From positions 161,168,574 to 161,232,573 of the forward strand of contig OW052241.1 in assembly GCA_932526585.2 (NCBI GenBank): DNA of 64,000 bases. The letters run 5' to 3'. Origin of the DNA: Philonthus cognatus. Its lineage: Eukaryota; Arthropoda; Insecta; Coleoptera; Staphylinidae. Position numbers and translations under genes: made by a program. Of the stretch, positions 19,091-30,930 are shown in pieces. The notes below the pieces were generated by a model that had not been told where the DNA came from, made no database searches, and saw only the letters and a program-made list of their open reading frames with translations. Positions within the stretch are counted from its first letter, which is position 1. Each line of letters starts with the position of its first letter.

Positions 19091-21945
19091 TACAGGGGAT
19101 TTTTCTTTCAAGTATACATACGAGTGTGCATATGATGTAAATTTTTCAACATTCGTAGATTTTTAAAAGAGTATCCTTTAAAGCTTTAAACGAGTGTTTT
19201 CCACTCCCAGACTAAGCATGAAGTAAATTTTCAGGCATTTCTAAACTCGAAATTTTACTTCATGCGCCACGCATAGAAGACACTGGTTTCAATTGAAGTT
19301 GACCTATTTACAATTTTTCAGCGTTTTCAGTGTTTAATATGCGTGGCGTATTTAAAACCAAATTTTCAGGCTTTTCTAAACTGGAAATTTAACTTCATGC
19401 GCCACGCGTAAAAAACACTCAAGTGAAGTTTATAATATATGTTTTTAGCATACTTCTATATATTACTTTATATATTTAATATTTATATTATTTTCTTTTA
19501 GTATACTGTATTATATTATTATGAATATTGTGAACTTCACAATAGTTCAGTGTTTTATACGCGTGGCGCTTGAAATAAAACTTTTAGTTTCAAAAAAAGC
19601 CTGAACATTTGCTTTTCGAAACTCAAAATTTTACTTCATGTGTCACGCGTATTTAACAATATAACATTGTCAAATTTTTGTATATTCGCACTTCACTTAA
19701 AATCTGTGCATTATACGCGTGGCGCATGAAGTAAAATTTCGAGTTTAGAAAAGCCCAGAAAATTTGTCTCGGGTCGCTGCGCGACCCTCGATAAATTTTC
19801 ACGGGGCTTTTCTAAACTCGAAATTTTACTTCATGCTTAGCCTGGGAGTGGAAAACACTCGATTAAAGCCTCAAATCGATCTTTAAAAAAACAACGAATA
19901 TCTAAAGATTTAAAGAAAATAATAAAATAATTTCTTTTAGGTAAACATACGCCTAAGCTGTACATTTTCCGACATTCGTTGTTATTTGAATCATTAAACG
20001 AGTGCTTTCCACTCCCAGACGAAGCATGAAGTAAAATTTCGAGTTTAGAAAAGCCCCGTGAAAATTTGTCGAGGGTCGCGCAGCGGCCCGAGACAAATTT
20101 TCTGGGCTTTTCTAAACTCGAAATTTTACTTCATGCGTCACGCGTTTATAACACAGATTTCAAGTGAGGGTCAAATATACATAATGGTTATAATATTTTA
20201 GTGTTTTATACGCGTGGCGCATGAAGTGAAATTTCGTGTTTAGAAAAGCCCAGAAAATTTGTCTCGGGTCGCTGCGCGACCCTCGACAAATTTTCAGGGG
20301 GCTTTTCTAAACTCGAAATTTTACTTCATGCTTAGCCTAGGAGTGGAAAACACTTGATGAAAGCCTTAAATCGAACTTAAAAAAAAAAACAACGAATATC
20401 TAAAGATTTAAAGAAAATAATAACATAATTTCTTTTAGGTAAACATACGCCTAAGCTGTACATTTTCCGACATTCGTTGTTATTTAAATGAGTTCTATTT
20501 TAAGCATTAAATGAGTGTTTTCCACTCCCAGACGAAGCATGAAGTAAAATTTCGAGTTTAGAAAAGCCCCGTGAAAATTTGTCGAGGGTCGCGCAGCGGC
20601 CCGAGACGAATTTTCTGGGCTTTTCTAAACTCGAAATTTTACTTCATGCGTCACGCGTATAAAACACAGATTTTAAGTGAGGTTCAAATATACATAAAGG
20701 TTAAAATATTTTAGTGTTTTATACGCGTGGCGCATGAAGTAAAATTTCGAGTTTAGAAAAGCCCAGAAAATTTGTCTCGGGTCGCTGCGCGACCCTCGAC
20801 AAATTTTCACGGGGCTTTTCTAAACTCGAAATTTTACTTCATGCTTAGCCTGGGAGTGCAAAACACTCGATTAAAGCCTCAAATCGAACTTAAGAAAAAA
20901 ACAACAAATATCTAAAGATTTAAAGAAAATAATAAAATAATTTCATATAGGTAAACATACGCCTAAGCTGTACATTTTCCGACATTCGTTGTTATTTAAA
21001 CGAGTTCTATTTTAATCATTAAACGAGTGTTTTCCACTCCCAGGCTAAGCATGAAGTAAAATTTCGAGTTTAGAAAAGCCGCGTGAAAATTTGTCGAGGG
21101 TCGCGCAGCGACCCGAGACAAATTTTCTGGGCTTTTCTAAACTCAAAATTTTACTTCATGCGTCACGCGTATAAAACACAGATTTCAAGTGAGGTTCAAA
21201 TATACATAAAGGTTAAAATATTTTAGTGTTTTATACGCGTGGCGCATGAAGTAAAATTTCGAGTTTAGAAAAGCCCAGAAAATTTGTCTCGGGTCGCTGC
21301 GCGACCCTCGACAAATTTTCACGGGGCTTTTCTAAACTCGAAATTTTACTTCATGCTTAGCCTGGGAGTGGAAAACACTTGATTAAAGCCTCAAATCGAA
21401 CTTAAAAAAAAGAAAAACAAATATCTAAAGATTTAAAGAAAATAATAAAATAATTTCATTTAGGTAAACATACGCCTAAGCTTACATTTTCCGACATTCG
21501 TTGTTATTGAAATGAGTTTTATTTTAAGCATTAAACGAGTGTTTTCCACTCCCAGACGAAGCATGAAGTAAAATTTCGAGTTTAGAAAAGCCCCGTGAAA
21601 ATTTGTCGAGGGTCGCGCAGCGGCCCGAGACAAATTTTCTGGGCTTTTCTAAACTCGAAATTTTACTTCATGCGTCACGCGTCTTAAGCACAGATTTCAA
21701 GTGAAGTTTAAATATACATAAAGTTTATAAAATTTTAGTGTCTTATACGCGTGGCGCATGAAGTAAAATTTCGAGTTTAGAAAAGCCCAGAAAATTTGTC
21801 TCGGGTCGCTGCGCGACCCTCGACAAATTTTCACAGGGCTTTTCTAAACTCGAAATTTTACTTCATGCTTTGTCTGGGAGTGGAAAACACTCGTTTAAAG
21901 CTTCAAATTGAACTCTTTTAAAAAATCAAAGAATGGCAGAAAATC
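19091..21945. repeat. Satellite-like tandem array built from the fold-back MITE
   Basis: Begins with a normal terminus (TACAGGGGATTTTTCTTTCA at 19091) and a degenerate multi-arm segment (19200-19840). Four near-identical units follow, whose outer-stem starts lie at about 19997, 20511, 21023 and 21535, a 512-514 bp period. Each unit has two hairpins (20027-20137 and 20220-20331; 20538-20648 and 20731-20845; 21052-21162 and 21246-21356; 21564-21674 and 21757-21868). The spacer contains GGTAAACATACGCCTAAGCT and CATTTTCCGACATTCG. Hairpin tips are all GGGTCGCGCAGCG-like or its complement. The last unit ends at the LINE 4 junction. Confidence 0.9.
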
Positions 21946-21982
21946 AACAGCTAAAATAGTTCACACCGCTAAACCAATTAGT

Positions 21983-22909
21983 ATGGCGTCGACTACTACA
22001 GTTCCCTGCGCAAATAATGCGAAAAATACTAAGTGTAATAAGTGCAAAAAGCAAATAGCCGCTACGATAAGTGAGTGTAAAACTTGCCTGAAGCAGTACC
22101 ATCCATCATGCCTGGAAATACATCTTCCGGGATGCACTGCAGCCTATACAAAATCTAAAAGCATAAGTGAGGTTATGGACGGCTTAGCAATGGCTGAAGC
22201 ATACGACGATGTAAGTACCATAAGAAGCGATAATATGTTACTTCGCAAGCTAGTTTCTGAGATGGAGGAAAAAATGAAGTTAATTCAGGAAAACTATAAA
22301 CTTAAAGATCGAATCAGTTCATTGGAGATTCTGCTGGATGCATGTACAGAGTCCTGTAATTGCAAATTATCGAGCAAAGTAACGAACCTAACTTCTACTC
22401 GAGCTAATTCGGCCAACTACAACAAGATGGCAGCAGAGAAAACAAATAAATCCAAGTTACAGAAACCACCTTCTCTACATGATATAAGCAAGGATGTAGA
22501 AATCTGTAACAAAGAAGTATTTCAATCTATCGCTGCTACCAACCTAAAATCTGCGAAAACTCAAGATACTGAAAGTGAACCTTTGACAACGGATAAAACA
22601 GTAAGCCACATAGAAATAGAAGACAAGTACAAATGGAAGACAATTTTGCCCAAGATGAAGCCGATTAAGAAGAATATTGAAGGGAACTCCAATACCCAAT
22701 CTTCCCTTAAGGGTGTACTGAAACGCGCACACCTTCACGTATACCGAGTTCATCCGGACGCGACTACTGATGACCTAAAAGCACATTTGACTGATAATAA
22801 TGTGGAACTGATTCAATGCGAACAACTTAATTCGCGTCGCCCTGATGAATACACATCATTTAAAATAACAATTCCACCAAGTAGTTCAGTTCAAAGGAAA
22901 AATGTCTGA
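21983..22909 (+). CDS. LINE 4 ORF1 protein with PHD-like zinc finger
   Basis: From ATG 21983 (residue 26 of the open frame; upstream codons read through MITE sequence) the product has a zinc-binding CNKCKKQIAATISECKTCL then YHPSCL, a C4HC3/PHD-like arrangement. A coiled coil follows near codons 105-125 (EMEEKMKLIQENYKLKDRIS), then a polar linker and an RRM-like segment (HLHVYRVHPDATTDDLKAHL). Such ORF1 proteins bind element RNA in CR1-like LINEs. The reading frame ends at 22909 inside a deletion junction that joins it to mid-RT, so the natural C-terminus is probably missing. No frameshift in the retained part. Confidence 0.82.
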   Translation: MASTTTVPCANNAKNTKCNKCKKQIAATISECKTCLKQYHPSCLEIHLPGCTAAYTKSKSISEVMDGLAMAEAYDDVSTIRSDNMLLRKLVSEMEEKMKLIQENYKLKDRISSLEILLDACTESCNCKLSSKVTNLTSTRANSANYNKMAAEKTNKSKLQKPPSLHDISKDVEICNKEVFQSIAATNLKSAKTQDTESEPLTTDKTVSHIEIEDKYKWKTILPKMKPIKKNIEGNSNTQSSLKGVLKRAHLHVYRVHPDATTDDLKAHLTDNNVELIQCEQLNSRRPDEYTSFKITIPPSSSVQRKNV

Positions 22910-23825
22910 TACTTCTTCAATCAACCGTGGTGTACCACAGGGGTCAATTTTAGGGCCTATACTCTTCCTAATATATATAAATGACATGCCGAAACAACTA
23001 AGTCTGGCCAACGTAATTTTATTTGCAGATGACTCTACAGTAATGGTAAAAGGGAAAAGTATTAAAGAAGTATCAGAAAAAGCGGAAGTAATGAAACAGA
23101 AAACTGCACAATGGTGTATAGATAATGGGCTGGTACTGAACGACACGAAAACCAAAAAACTTATCTTTACTCTCAATAAGGTAGATGTTGGTGAAACAGA
23201 TCAAACTACTTGCTTTCTTGGTCTTCATGTGGATTCGGCCCTTAAGTGGGATTGCCACGGTTCCATTTTAGCAAAGAAGCTTTCTAAAATTACTTTTGCG
23301 TTACGTCAATTGGCTGGTACCGTATCTAGTGAAACGTTAAAGACGGCATATTTTGGATATTTCCAGTCAGCCCTCAAATATGGGGTCTTAATCTGGGGAC
23401 ACTCATCTTGTCGTCACCGGATATTCGGTATACAAAGAAGGGTTATCCGTATACTAGCTAAATTACAATATCGCGATGATTGCAGAGAGAGTTTTTTCGA
23501 GCTAGGCATTTTAACATTGCCATCATTATTTATTTTAGAATGTCTTCTATATATAAAAAAATATCCTGATAAATACGCATGTCTTGACCACAAATACGAT
23601 ACAAGGAACCGTGATAATCTGCAAAAACAACACTACAGACTAACAAAATCACGTTCAGGTGCTAATTGCTTTGCTATCGAATTTAACAATAAGTTGCCAC
23701 CTCATTTAAAAACACGCTCTTATCCCTCGTATAAGAGGGCAGTAAAAGAATTGCTAATAAAAGGCACATTTTTCTCATGTGAAGAATTTTTAAACTGTGA
23801 CATGGAGACTCTTTTAATGTGTTAA
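22902..23825 (+). CDS. LINE 4 reverse transcriptase, C-terminal half
   Basis: A 307-codon open frame begins just upstream of NRGVPQGSILGPILFLIYIN, with catalytic FADDSTVMV, LVLNDTKTKKLIF, CFLGLHVDSALKWDCH, and an intact C-terminus (HKYDTRNRDNL, NNKLPPHLKTRSYPSYKRAV, EEFLNCDMETLLMC). It overlaps the end of ORF1 by 8 bp in another frame because the endonuclease and first RT blocks have been deleted. The 3' UTR runs to CAATAAATACTTACTTACTT near 24090, a short-repeat tail. No stops inside, suggesting a relatively young copy that was internally deleted. Confidence 0.9.
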   Translation: MSDTSSINRGVPQGSILGPILFLIYINDMPKQLSLANVILFADDSTVMVKGKSIKEVSEKAEVMKQKTAQWCIDNGLVLNDTKTKKLIFTLNKVDVGETDQTTCFLGLHVDSALKWDCHGSILAKKLSKITFALRQLAGTVSSETLKTAYFGYFQSALKYGVLIWGHSSCRHRIFGIQRRVIRILAKLQYRDDCRESFFELGILTLPSLFILECLLYIKKYPDKYACLDHKYDTRNRDNLQKQHYRLTKSRSGANCFAIEFNNKLPPHLKTRSYPSYKRAVKELLIKGTFFSCEEFLNCDMETLLMC

Positions 23826-24093
23826 TGTTTTGTTTCATTGTGTATTTACTATAATTTTATTAAACATGATCTAAATTTTAAAGTGTTAGTTATAAGTATA
23901 TTTTTAAAAAAATTTTCTGATTCTGTTTTAAAATGTGTATGTGATTTACTTAACTTTGTTATGTTCATTTTTTGCATCGCTTAATTTTATGCTTAGCAGC
24001 CTAGTTTGTTTTACTTATACATTTATTTATATACTCCTGACCTGTGCAAAACAATATTGTTATGATCACCAATAAATACTTACTTACTTACTA
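23826..24093 (+). other. LINE 4 3' UTR with (ACTT)n tail
   Basis: AT-rich sequence from the RT stop to GACCTGTGCAAAACAATATT and the terminal ACTTACTTACTTACTA repeat. The GACCTGTG motif before the tail also occurs before the tail of LINE 7 (34969-34990), supporting a common 3'-end type. Confidence 0.7.
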
Positions 24094-24385
24094 GTTAAGA
24101 ACAAGTAATGTGATTTTATAAGAATATTGACATTTTCTTGTATAGTGTAAATCATTTCTAAAACATTTACCTTAATCAAGTGACTACGATATCTTTTGCC
24201 ATTTTGACATCCGCAGTTGTTGTTTGAATTCCATAGCATGTCATTATTCTTTTCTCTTAATAATTTTTAAGAAATGTAAAGTCATAAACGTTAACACGAA
24301 TGAATTTAGAATCTTTCCCTCTACAAAAAAGGTGAATACATTTTGTTTCTAAAATAAATAGGGGAGCCAAAATTTTTACATTTAA
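24094..24385. other. AT-rich spacer between LINE 4 and LINE 5
   Basis: No ORF, terminal repeat or hairpin recognised. Confidence 0.4.
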
Positions 24386-24575
24386 TTTAAATTACTTTAT
24401 TGACGGCTTATCACCATTTTACAATAATACAATATAAATTTAATTTATGATACTTAATGATATAAAAGAAACAAATAGAAAATAGATAGAAATGCAGGCA
24501 GTGAACAAAAAAGAAGTACATAACAATACATTCATATGAATCTAAGTCTAAAAAAAATAATATGAATACATAACA

Positions 24576-25840
24576 TTATAAACAGACGTATACATCAGTA
24601 TTTAATAATAATTTTTTGAATTTATTAAATGTGTTACCAAAGATACAAATGTTTCTACTATCACATATTTTGTTCCCATATCGACACATTCTAGAATGTG
24701 GTTCATTGTTCCCATAATTTGATTTAAACATTTTAATTCTAAAAGTTAGTTTGGATCTAGTATTGGTAGGGATACTAAAATTAATCATGTTAAGAAGCTC
24801 AACACAATCGCATAAACCATTTACTATTTTGTATAAGAGACATAAATCCAAATAAATCCTTCTTTCATGGAGTGATTTTAAATTTAAGAGTGCTAACATT
24901 TGTGATCTGCAGTAATTAACGCGAGATATGCCCAGAGTGAATGAAATATTTAATATACATTTGTTTTGTACTCGTTCAATGCTGTTCACAGAATTTTATA
25001 ATATGCGACGCATATTCTAGTTTAGATCTTACTAATGACAAATACAATGTTCGTTTAGTGTTAATAGAAATATTGTAGCCAAAACGTTTTATAAATCCAA
25101 GTGATTGTAGAGCTAAATTTGTAATATGGTTTATGTGATTCATAAATGTGAGCTTCGTATCAAAAATCACTCCAAGATCTCTAACGGAACCAACACGACA
25201 TAGAATACAGTTATTTAGGATATAATTATGTAGTATAGGGTTCTTACTTCTGCAAAATGACATGACTGAACATTTGCTATAGTTTAATGAAAGATCGTTG
25301 TCTGCACACCATTCACTGAAGTGATTAATATCTTGTTGCAGAAAATGTATATCGTCAATTGAAGAAACAGTTCGAAAAAGTTTAAAATCATCAGCAAAAA
25401 GCAAGAACTTACTATTTTTGATATAACTACCTATATCATTAATGAACAACAAAAATAGGATTGGTCCACAGTGCGATCCCTGAGGGACACCAGATGATAC
25501 TTTTATTGTTCGTGATATAAAGTTTTTTATTTTAACAAATTGTGTTCGTTCAGTCAGAAAGCTCGAAAGCCAATTTAAAACTGCAGTTCCAAAGCCATAA
25601 TTCCCCAATTTACTCAACAAAATTGCATGCGATACACGGTCGAAAGCTTTTTAAAAATCTGTGTACATGGCGTCGATTTGTTTATTATTTTCAAAAGCGT
25701 TTAAAAGGAATGATTGAAATGTTAGTAAATTAGTAACAGTTGATTTACTATTACAAAAACCGTGTTGTTCTGGGCATATAATTTGTTTGCAATGCCAAAT
25801 AAGTTATTCAGATACTAATTTGTCGAATATTTTAGGAATT
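24576..25840 (-). pseudogene. LINE 5 reverse transcriptase
   Basis: From about 25840 downward: EQHGFCNSKSTVTNLLTF, then MYTDF-stop-KAFDRVSH (a TAA replacing a serine codon), and a 214-codon frame (24976-25620) with SSGVPQGSHCGPILFLLFIN, catalytic FADDFKLF, LSLNYSKCSVMSF and VRDLGVIFDTKLTF. A frameshift near 24980 leads to the 137-codon C-terminal piece (MNSIERVQNKCILNIS to YVCL at 24576). The 3' end lies near 24386 (TACTTTATTGACGGC), like the 3' end of LINE 6 at 29885. Confidence 0.9.
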
Positions 25841-26971
25841 ACTGATTGGTTGCAAATTCCACGATAATTTCTGATATTCTCACGGTTGCCACTTTTGTAT
25901 AAAGGAACAATTTAGCTTTTTTCCAAATATATGGGAACACGCCACCCTCTAAAGATGATTTAAATATAAGATAAATAGGCTGACACAAAGAATAAACACA
26001 TCTTTTAAGAAAGTAGGCTGGAATGCCATCAGGGCCTATAGAGCAAGAGTCATGCAAAGATGACAGAGCATTAAACACATCAATCATATTTAATTGTAAC
26101 CTATTTAACATTATATTATCAGAAGTATAAACATGATTATTACGCACTGTATGAACTTTTCTACCACAATATACTGATTCAAAAAAGTCTGCAAATAAGT
26201 TTATACATTCACTTCCTGAAGTCGATTTCCGTTCGTCCAGAAACGTGTTTTTAGGTAAGCCATCAGTTTTTGTTGATGTACGGACATAATTCCAAAAATT
26301 CTTCGGTTTACTAATTAATTCATTTTCTAGATTATTAATATAGTTCCTAAATAATTGTCTCGCTAAGTCTTTACATTCTCTTCTTAGTGAGGTAAGTGTA
26401 TGTAGGTCATCAACTCTGCCGCTATATTTGAATTGACGATGCGCTGATTCTTTTCTTTTCTTTTCGTAAGAGAGATTAATACATTATTATACCATTTTGG
26501 GTAAGTGGAGGATTTAATGCTTTTAACTGGAATGTATTTATTAAAAATGGAAAAGCAAACTTCATAAAATTTATCAACTATAATATTGAAATCCTTGTCT
26601 ACTAGGTATTCTGACCATACAACACTTGATAAACACATATTAATGTCATCATAATTTGCTGCTTTAAAACCAAATACAAAATCTTCATATTCCAACATAT
26701 TGTTTATTAAAGTCCGATCTTCTTTTATCTCAATTGTGTATGATTCATGATGCATTGAACTGCGGGAGAGAGGATCGTTTGAAATGTAAATATGTATATC
26801 CACAATATTAGAAAAAAATAGGTCCAAAAAAACACCTCTTTTGTTGGGAGTTGTATTCTTTTGCCGTAGGTTATAGTATTCCAAGTTTTCTACCAAAATT
26901 TGAGCATTTGTGGAACTATTCTCATCACATAAAACATTTATCCCATTTAAATCCCATGCAGCACGCGGCAA
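25839..26971 (-). pseudogene. LINE 5 endonuclease C-terminus and linker
   Basis: The 195-codon frame 26384-26971 begins with NLPRAAW-like sequence (PRAAWDLNG) following the GDFN box, and includes NKRGVFLDLFFSN and YPKWYNNVLISLTKRKEK. Frame-shifted linker pieces follow to 25839, including IGPDGIPAYFLKRC. A frameshift near 25905 interrupts the FLYTK/PLYKSGN block before NYRGI. Confidence 0.83.
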
Positions 26972-26974
26972 ATT

Positions 26975-27379
26975 TTAATCTCCACAGAATATGTATTTAT
27001 GATCAGAGTATAAGTTACAAATTAATTCTATAGATTCAGAATGGGTTCTATAATGTAGTTCATCGGACGCAGGAGGAATATATACTGAAGAAACAATATA
27101 TTTTCCAGCAATTGATACAAAAACTTCCTCTATGCTAGATGGTGTAGCAATTTTCTTAGAAGACATCCGATTGCAAACAGCAATCAAGACACATCCACCC
27201 CGACTTTTGTTACTCGATAAAATTGATCTGTCACATCTATAAATGTTATATCCACGAAATTTAAATTCTGCGTCATTCATAGATGAGTCCAACCAAGTTT
27301 CTGTTAAAACAATTACATCAAATGTAGTTACATTTAAATTAATCATTATATTATCAAGTTTACTTCTCATTCCACCCAT
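26975..27379 (-). pseudogene. LINE 5 AP-endonuclease, N-terminal half
   Basis: The frame encodes NMGGMRSKLDNIM, the catalytic glutamate block VIVLTETWLDSS, NKSRGGCVLIAV and SSVYIPPASDELHY, and ends YIFCGD-stop. The TAA (26975-26977) replaces the phenylalanine of the catalytic GDFN box, and NLPRAAW continues in the same frame, so a single nonsense mutation breaks this endonuclease. The ORF2 start lies almost on the ORF1 stop. Confidence 0.88.
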
Positions 27380-27396
27380 GTTTTGATAGTAAATAA

Positions 27397-27675
27397 TTAG
27401 TTTTTTTGCACAAGCGCTGTATTGGATGTATACTTCTTTTTATGAATGGAGGGGCACCCATTAAAATATTTAATATAAAGATCAGTTTCACCATTGATTT
27501 TGCGATCATTCAATTCCGTGTACATATTTTTAATATAATCTCGTTGGTTAATGGTTAAATCAGGTTTAATAATAATTGTTTTAGTTTGTTCCTTGATTAT
27601 CTTGGATTTTTTTAGTATATTCTCCACATAAAAATTTACATGGGATTTCCTATATTGTATCCGCCAAGTCAACAC
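27397..27675 (-). pseudogene. LINE 5 ORF1 C-terminus
   Basis: Encodes TKTIIIKPDLTINQRDYIKN, YTELNDRKINGETDLYIKYF and NGCPSIHKKK. It is the same module as the LINE 2 ORF1 tail (DRTPTQHKMLLNARDEL and GEANLTIKF). The 5' part is missing beyond about 27665, so LINE 5 is 5'-truncated within ORF1. Confidence 0.7.
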
Positions 27676-27679
27676 CCGG

Positions 27680-29140
27680 TATACTTAAAGGAAAGATTTC
27701 CAGTATGTTTATGTCGGGCTGCAGACATAAGACACTAATAAAAATTCTTAAGAGTCGCCACTGGTATGAACTAATTAATAAAAAGCGAAAGCTTGAAAAG
27801 TTTGATTCGAGGAAAATATATTTTTTTAAATTTTAAAATCACATACTAAAGGGAAGATGGCAAGTGCCCTCCCCTGTCACATCGGCCGTTCCTCCCCTAT
27901 GCTACGTCAATGTATTTCAATGATATATTTTTACAGTTTGTATAAAATTCCCCGAGTACACACACACAAGAGGCAGAACGTGTAATCCGTAGCCACAGTT
28001 TAACAGTTCCGCAAGTACTGCAACAGCTGGAACGGACAGATTCATTTCGAATTGCGCCATTTCCATTCCGCGCTCCTTGCTCCTGACCGCGAAACTTTCC
28101 AGGTAGTCTCCTGCTAGACTAATCACTGCCGCTTGAAAAGCAACCGCCCCCGTAATTTTTAAACCAAATTCATTCGAAAACAAACCCCCGCGTTCCGATA
28201 GCGAGAAACACGACTACAAGAGCCGTCTAGATGCGGTGCACTCAAGTATGCACACACTCGGAGTCCCATGTTCGAAATGGATAATAATCTGTGCTAAAGT
28301 GAGCAAAGCACAAGTCTCGAGAGCCCTACGAGTCCGCAAGATGCACTACTTGCGAGTTGTCGTATTGTTGTGTGTAAACAGGAATTGAATTGATGTTTAT
28401 AATTGTTGCAAGGCGGAGCAAGGGGAGCAAGAGGCACGTTTTTGTGTAAAATTTATGCAACGGGAGATCTCACCATTTCACAGTTGGCTAACTGTCCAAA
28501 GGGTCGACGGTACGGAAATGCAATAAAGTTACACGCCGACGGAGCAAACTACACACCTGTGACGGACAGACGGACAACGCTAGCTCCCAGAGAGACCTTC
28601 CGTCAGTGAGGAAGGCCGGAAGATTCTCCCAGGGCCTCTCCATCATGGTTATCCTTATATTTATTTATAAAACACGCCTCGGATATTTATTTGTTTCCCA
28701 TCATATTTAAGGTAAAGACGATCACGTGCTTCTCCTTCCTATGTGTATGTGTGTGTATTCGGGGGGCTATCGTTAGTTAGGGCTTGTCTGGTTGGATAGT
28801 AATGACGACCAGAGCAGCTAATAAAAGCATCCCCTTAATCTTGTTCCTTTCGTCCTGTCAGGGATAATCATAATAGCGTTAGACGAATGAGTCCGTCGCG
28901 GTTAATCGGCACTGACTGACTAATTACAGTCTTCCTTAATACAATGCTTGGCGGAAAGACCAAAGTAAGGAACTCCAACAGCCAGTACGTGACACTCAGG
29001 ACTTTTCATGGGAAACAAGAAAATGCATTAACACATATCATATTTAAGTCACAGCACGAAGCTCGCACGACAGAAAGTACAATAATTTTATTACTTTTCT
29101 TTAATCCTTTGATAAGGAGAACGCTAATTTAATGAGATTA
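27680..29140. other. Non-repetitive stretch, no recognised gene
   Basis: About 1.4 kb of more balanced base composition. ORFs at 27917-28183 (minus, 88 codons) and 28403-28609 (plus, 68 codons) have no recognisable domain or intron signals that I trust. A short TGTGTATGTGTGTGT run lies near 28742. It could be host intergenic or intronic DNA. Confidence 0.45.
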
Positions 29141-29143
29141 GAA

Positions 29144-29690
29144 TAGAATAGATTTATTGGTCCAAAAAAATACATGGCAGTGTTATGAGGACAAGCCATT
29201 GCATAATATAACAAGAGAAAAAAATTATCTGGCACTTTTGATATAAACAAATACAAAATATACGTACAAATATAGACATAAAAGTATGATTATATAAATT
29301 AAAGTATGTATCACAGAAAATGTATAAATAATTGATTGACAAAAATAAGCGGCTTAAAATTACTGTAAGAATAAATTAATATAAAAAGTAAACATACACA
29401 ACACGTTGAAATTGATGTATAGATAAAAAAGGTAAAAACTAATAGAACATAAATAACAGATTAAAATTGGTGACTAGATAATAAATAATAAATTAAAATT
29501 GTTGTATAGATAAAAGTAAAAACTTCATCAAACATTAAATACTTCAAACACATATTTTAAATAGAAGGTGAATTCAAAAATACAGTACACTATTAATGAA
29601 AATTAAATATGCATTGCCCAACTCAATATTCTCATACAGATATATAAATATTATCAAAATAAATTTTATATTGTGGAGGCTTCTTTTCCG
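29144..29690 (-). mobile_element. LINE 3'-UTR fragment
   Basis: GAATAGAATAGATTTATTGG on the plus strand corresponds to a minus-strand CCAATAAATC followed by TATTC repeats, a LINE 3' end. The following roughly 530 bp is AT-rich with internal direct repeats (AAATTGGTGACTAGAT / AAATTGTTGTATAGAT near 29465-29510) and no coding sequence. Confidence 0.5.
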
Positions 29691-29713
29691 TTATACATGT
29701 TAATTTATCAATA

Positions 29714-29888
29714 AAAAAAACGTTTTAACTTTGTTTGTATAACACAATTTATTTTTATGTGACTGCAGTTTGGGCAAATTTAGCTTGCCATTATCGAACA
29801 CGAAGTGCGTAATGGCTAGCTAAATTTGCCGAAACTGCAGTCACATAAACATAAATTGTGTTATACAAACAAAGTTAAAACGTTTTTT
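29714..29888. repeat. Long palindrome, about 75-bp arms
   Basis: AAAAAACGTTTTAACTTTGT at the left edge pairs with its reverse complement at the right edge through TATAACACAATTTAT, ATGTGACTGCAGTTT and CAAATTTAGC. The spacer is about 20 bp around AACACGAAGTGCG. It sits immediately before the LINE 6 3' end. Confidence 0.85.
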
Positions 29889-30003
29889 ATTTATTTATTT
29901 ACGGACATCGCCTATTTAACAATAATACAATAAATTCGTTTACAAAAAGTATATACATTTTAACTAAAAATAAGTATTATACACACCAATTAAAAAAAAA
30001 AAA
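29885..30003 (-). mobile_element. LINE 6, 3'-terminal UTR piece
   Basis: TTTATTTATTTATTTACGGA followed by CATCGCCTATTTAACAATAA resembles the LINE 5 3' end (ACTTTATTGACGGC, CACCATTTTACAATAATAC). The sequence breaks at about 30003, where the 0.93-kb tandem elements begin, and resumes at 31883. Confidence 0.65.
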
Positions 30004-30930
30004 TGGTGATGTGTCCATCATAGTACTTTCCCCCGTAAATTGCGTATTCAATCACTTTTAAAATATTTGTGGCATTATTATTTTCAAAATGTCTTCAACT
30101 TTTTAATAACTACAACTTTTATTTGAAGCATTTTTCAATTGGATCAACACATACTGACACAAACCAATGACTAGATAGAAAACACTATTTATTGAATATC
30201 TCAAAAACTAAGAGTGCTATGACAAAAAGTAAAGATACAAAAAATCTTTAATATTTTATTACCTACAACTTTTATTTGAAACATTTTCCAATTGTATCAA
30301 CACACACACTGATACAAATCAATGACTAGATAAAAAACACTATTTATTAAATATATCAAAAACTAAGAGTGCTATGACAAAAAGTGAATCCACAAAAAAT
30401 ATTTAGTTTATTATTTCCTACAACTTTTATTTGAAACATTTTTCAATTGTATCGACACATACACTGTCACACATCAATAACTAGATAAAACAAACAACTT
30501 TTAAAATATCTCAAAAACTAAGAGTGCTATAACAAAAAGTAAATAAACAATATATCTTCATTTTGTTATTATCTACAACTTTTATTTAAAAGAATCTTTT
30601 GTTTGATGAACATTTAATAAAAAAATCAAAAAAAACTGAAAAACGCTACGAGTAAAGTACCACTTCCGGTTTTCCAATTTTCACCAAAAGCTTTTCAGTT
30701 CTTCCGATTGTGACAAAAAGCTTAAGTTTCAAGTTTCATCCCGATATCTTTAGCGGTTTTTGCGGTACAGCGCACACAGACTCACACACAGCCACACACA
30801 CATTTTTCAAAAATGGTCATATTCGACTCAGGGGACCTCAAAACGGATATTTCCGCAAACATTTTTGATTCGAAAATTTTCAGGAAAACAATACTTTCCC
30901 TTTGTATTACATACGGGGGAAAGTAAAAAT
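30004..30930 (+). mobile_element. 0.93-kb element, first of a head-to-tail pair
   Basis: Starts GGTGATGTGTCCATCATAGT, followed by ACTTTCCCCCGTA. Ends ATACGGGGGAAAGTAAAAA, so ACTTTCCCCCGTA is a terminal inverted repeat. The interior has three to four diverged repeats of about 130 bp (ACAACTTTTATTTGAAACAT ... AAAACTAAGAGTGCTATGAC). The 3' part has GCGGTTTTTGCGGTACAGCG, a CACACAGA microsatellite and GACTCAGGGGACCTCAAAAC. No protein is recognisable. Confidence 0.75.

Noticed and set aside
19091..21945. CRISPR-like regular repeat array
   Set aside because: Repeats are about 512 bp with internal palindromes, without short unique spacers; the DNA is eukaryotic.
27917..28183. 88-codon minus ORF
   Set aside because: Open but unrecognised, no splice or promoter evidence.
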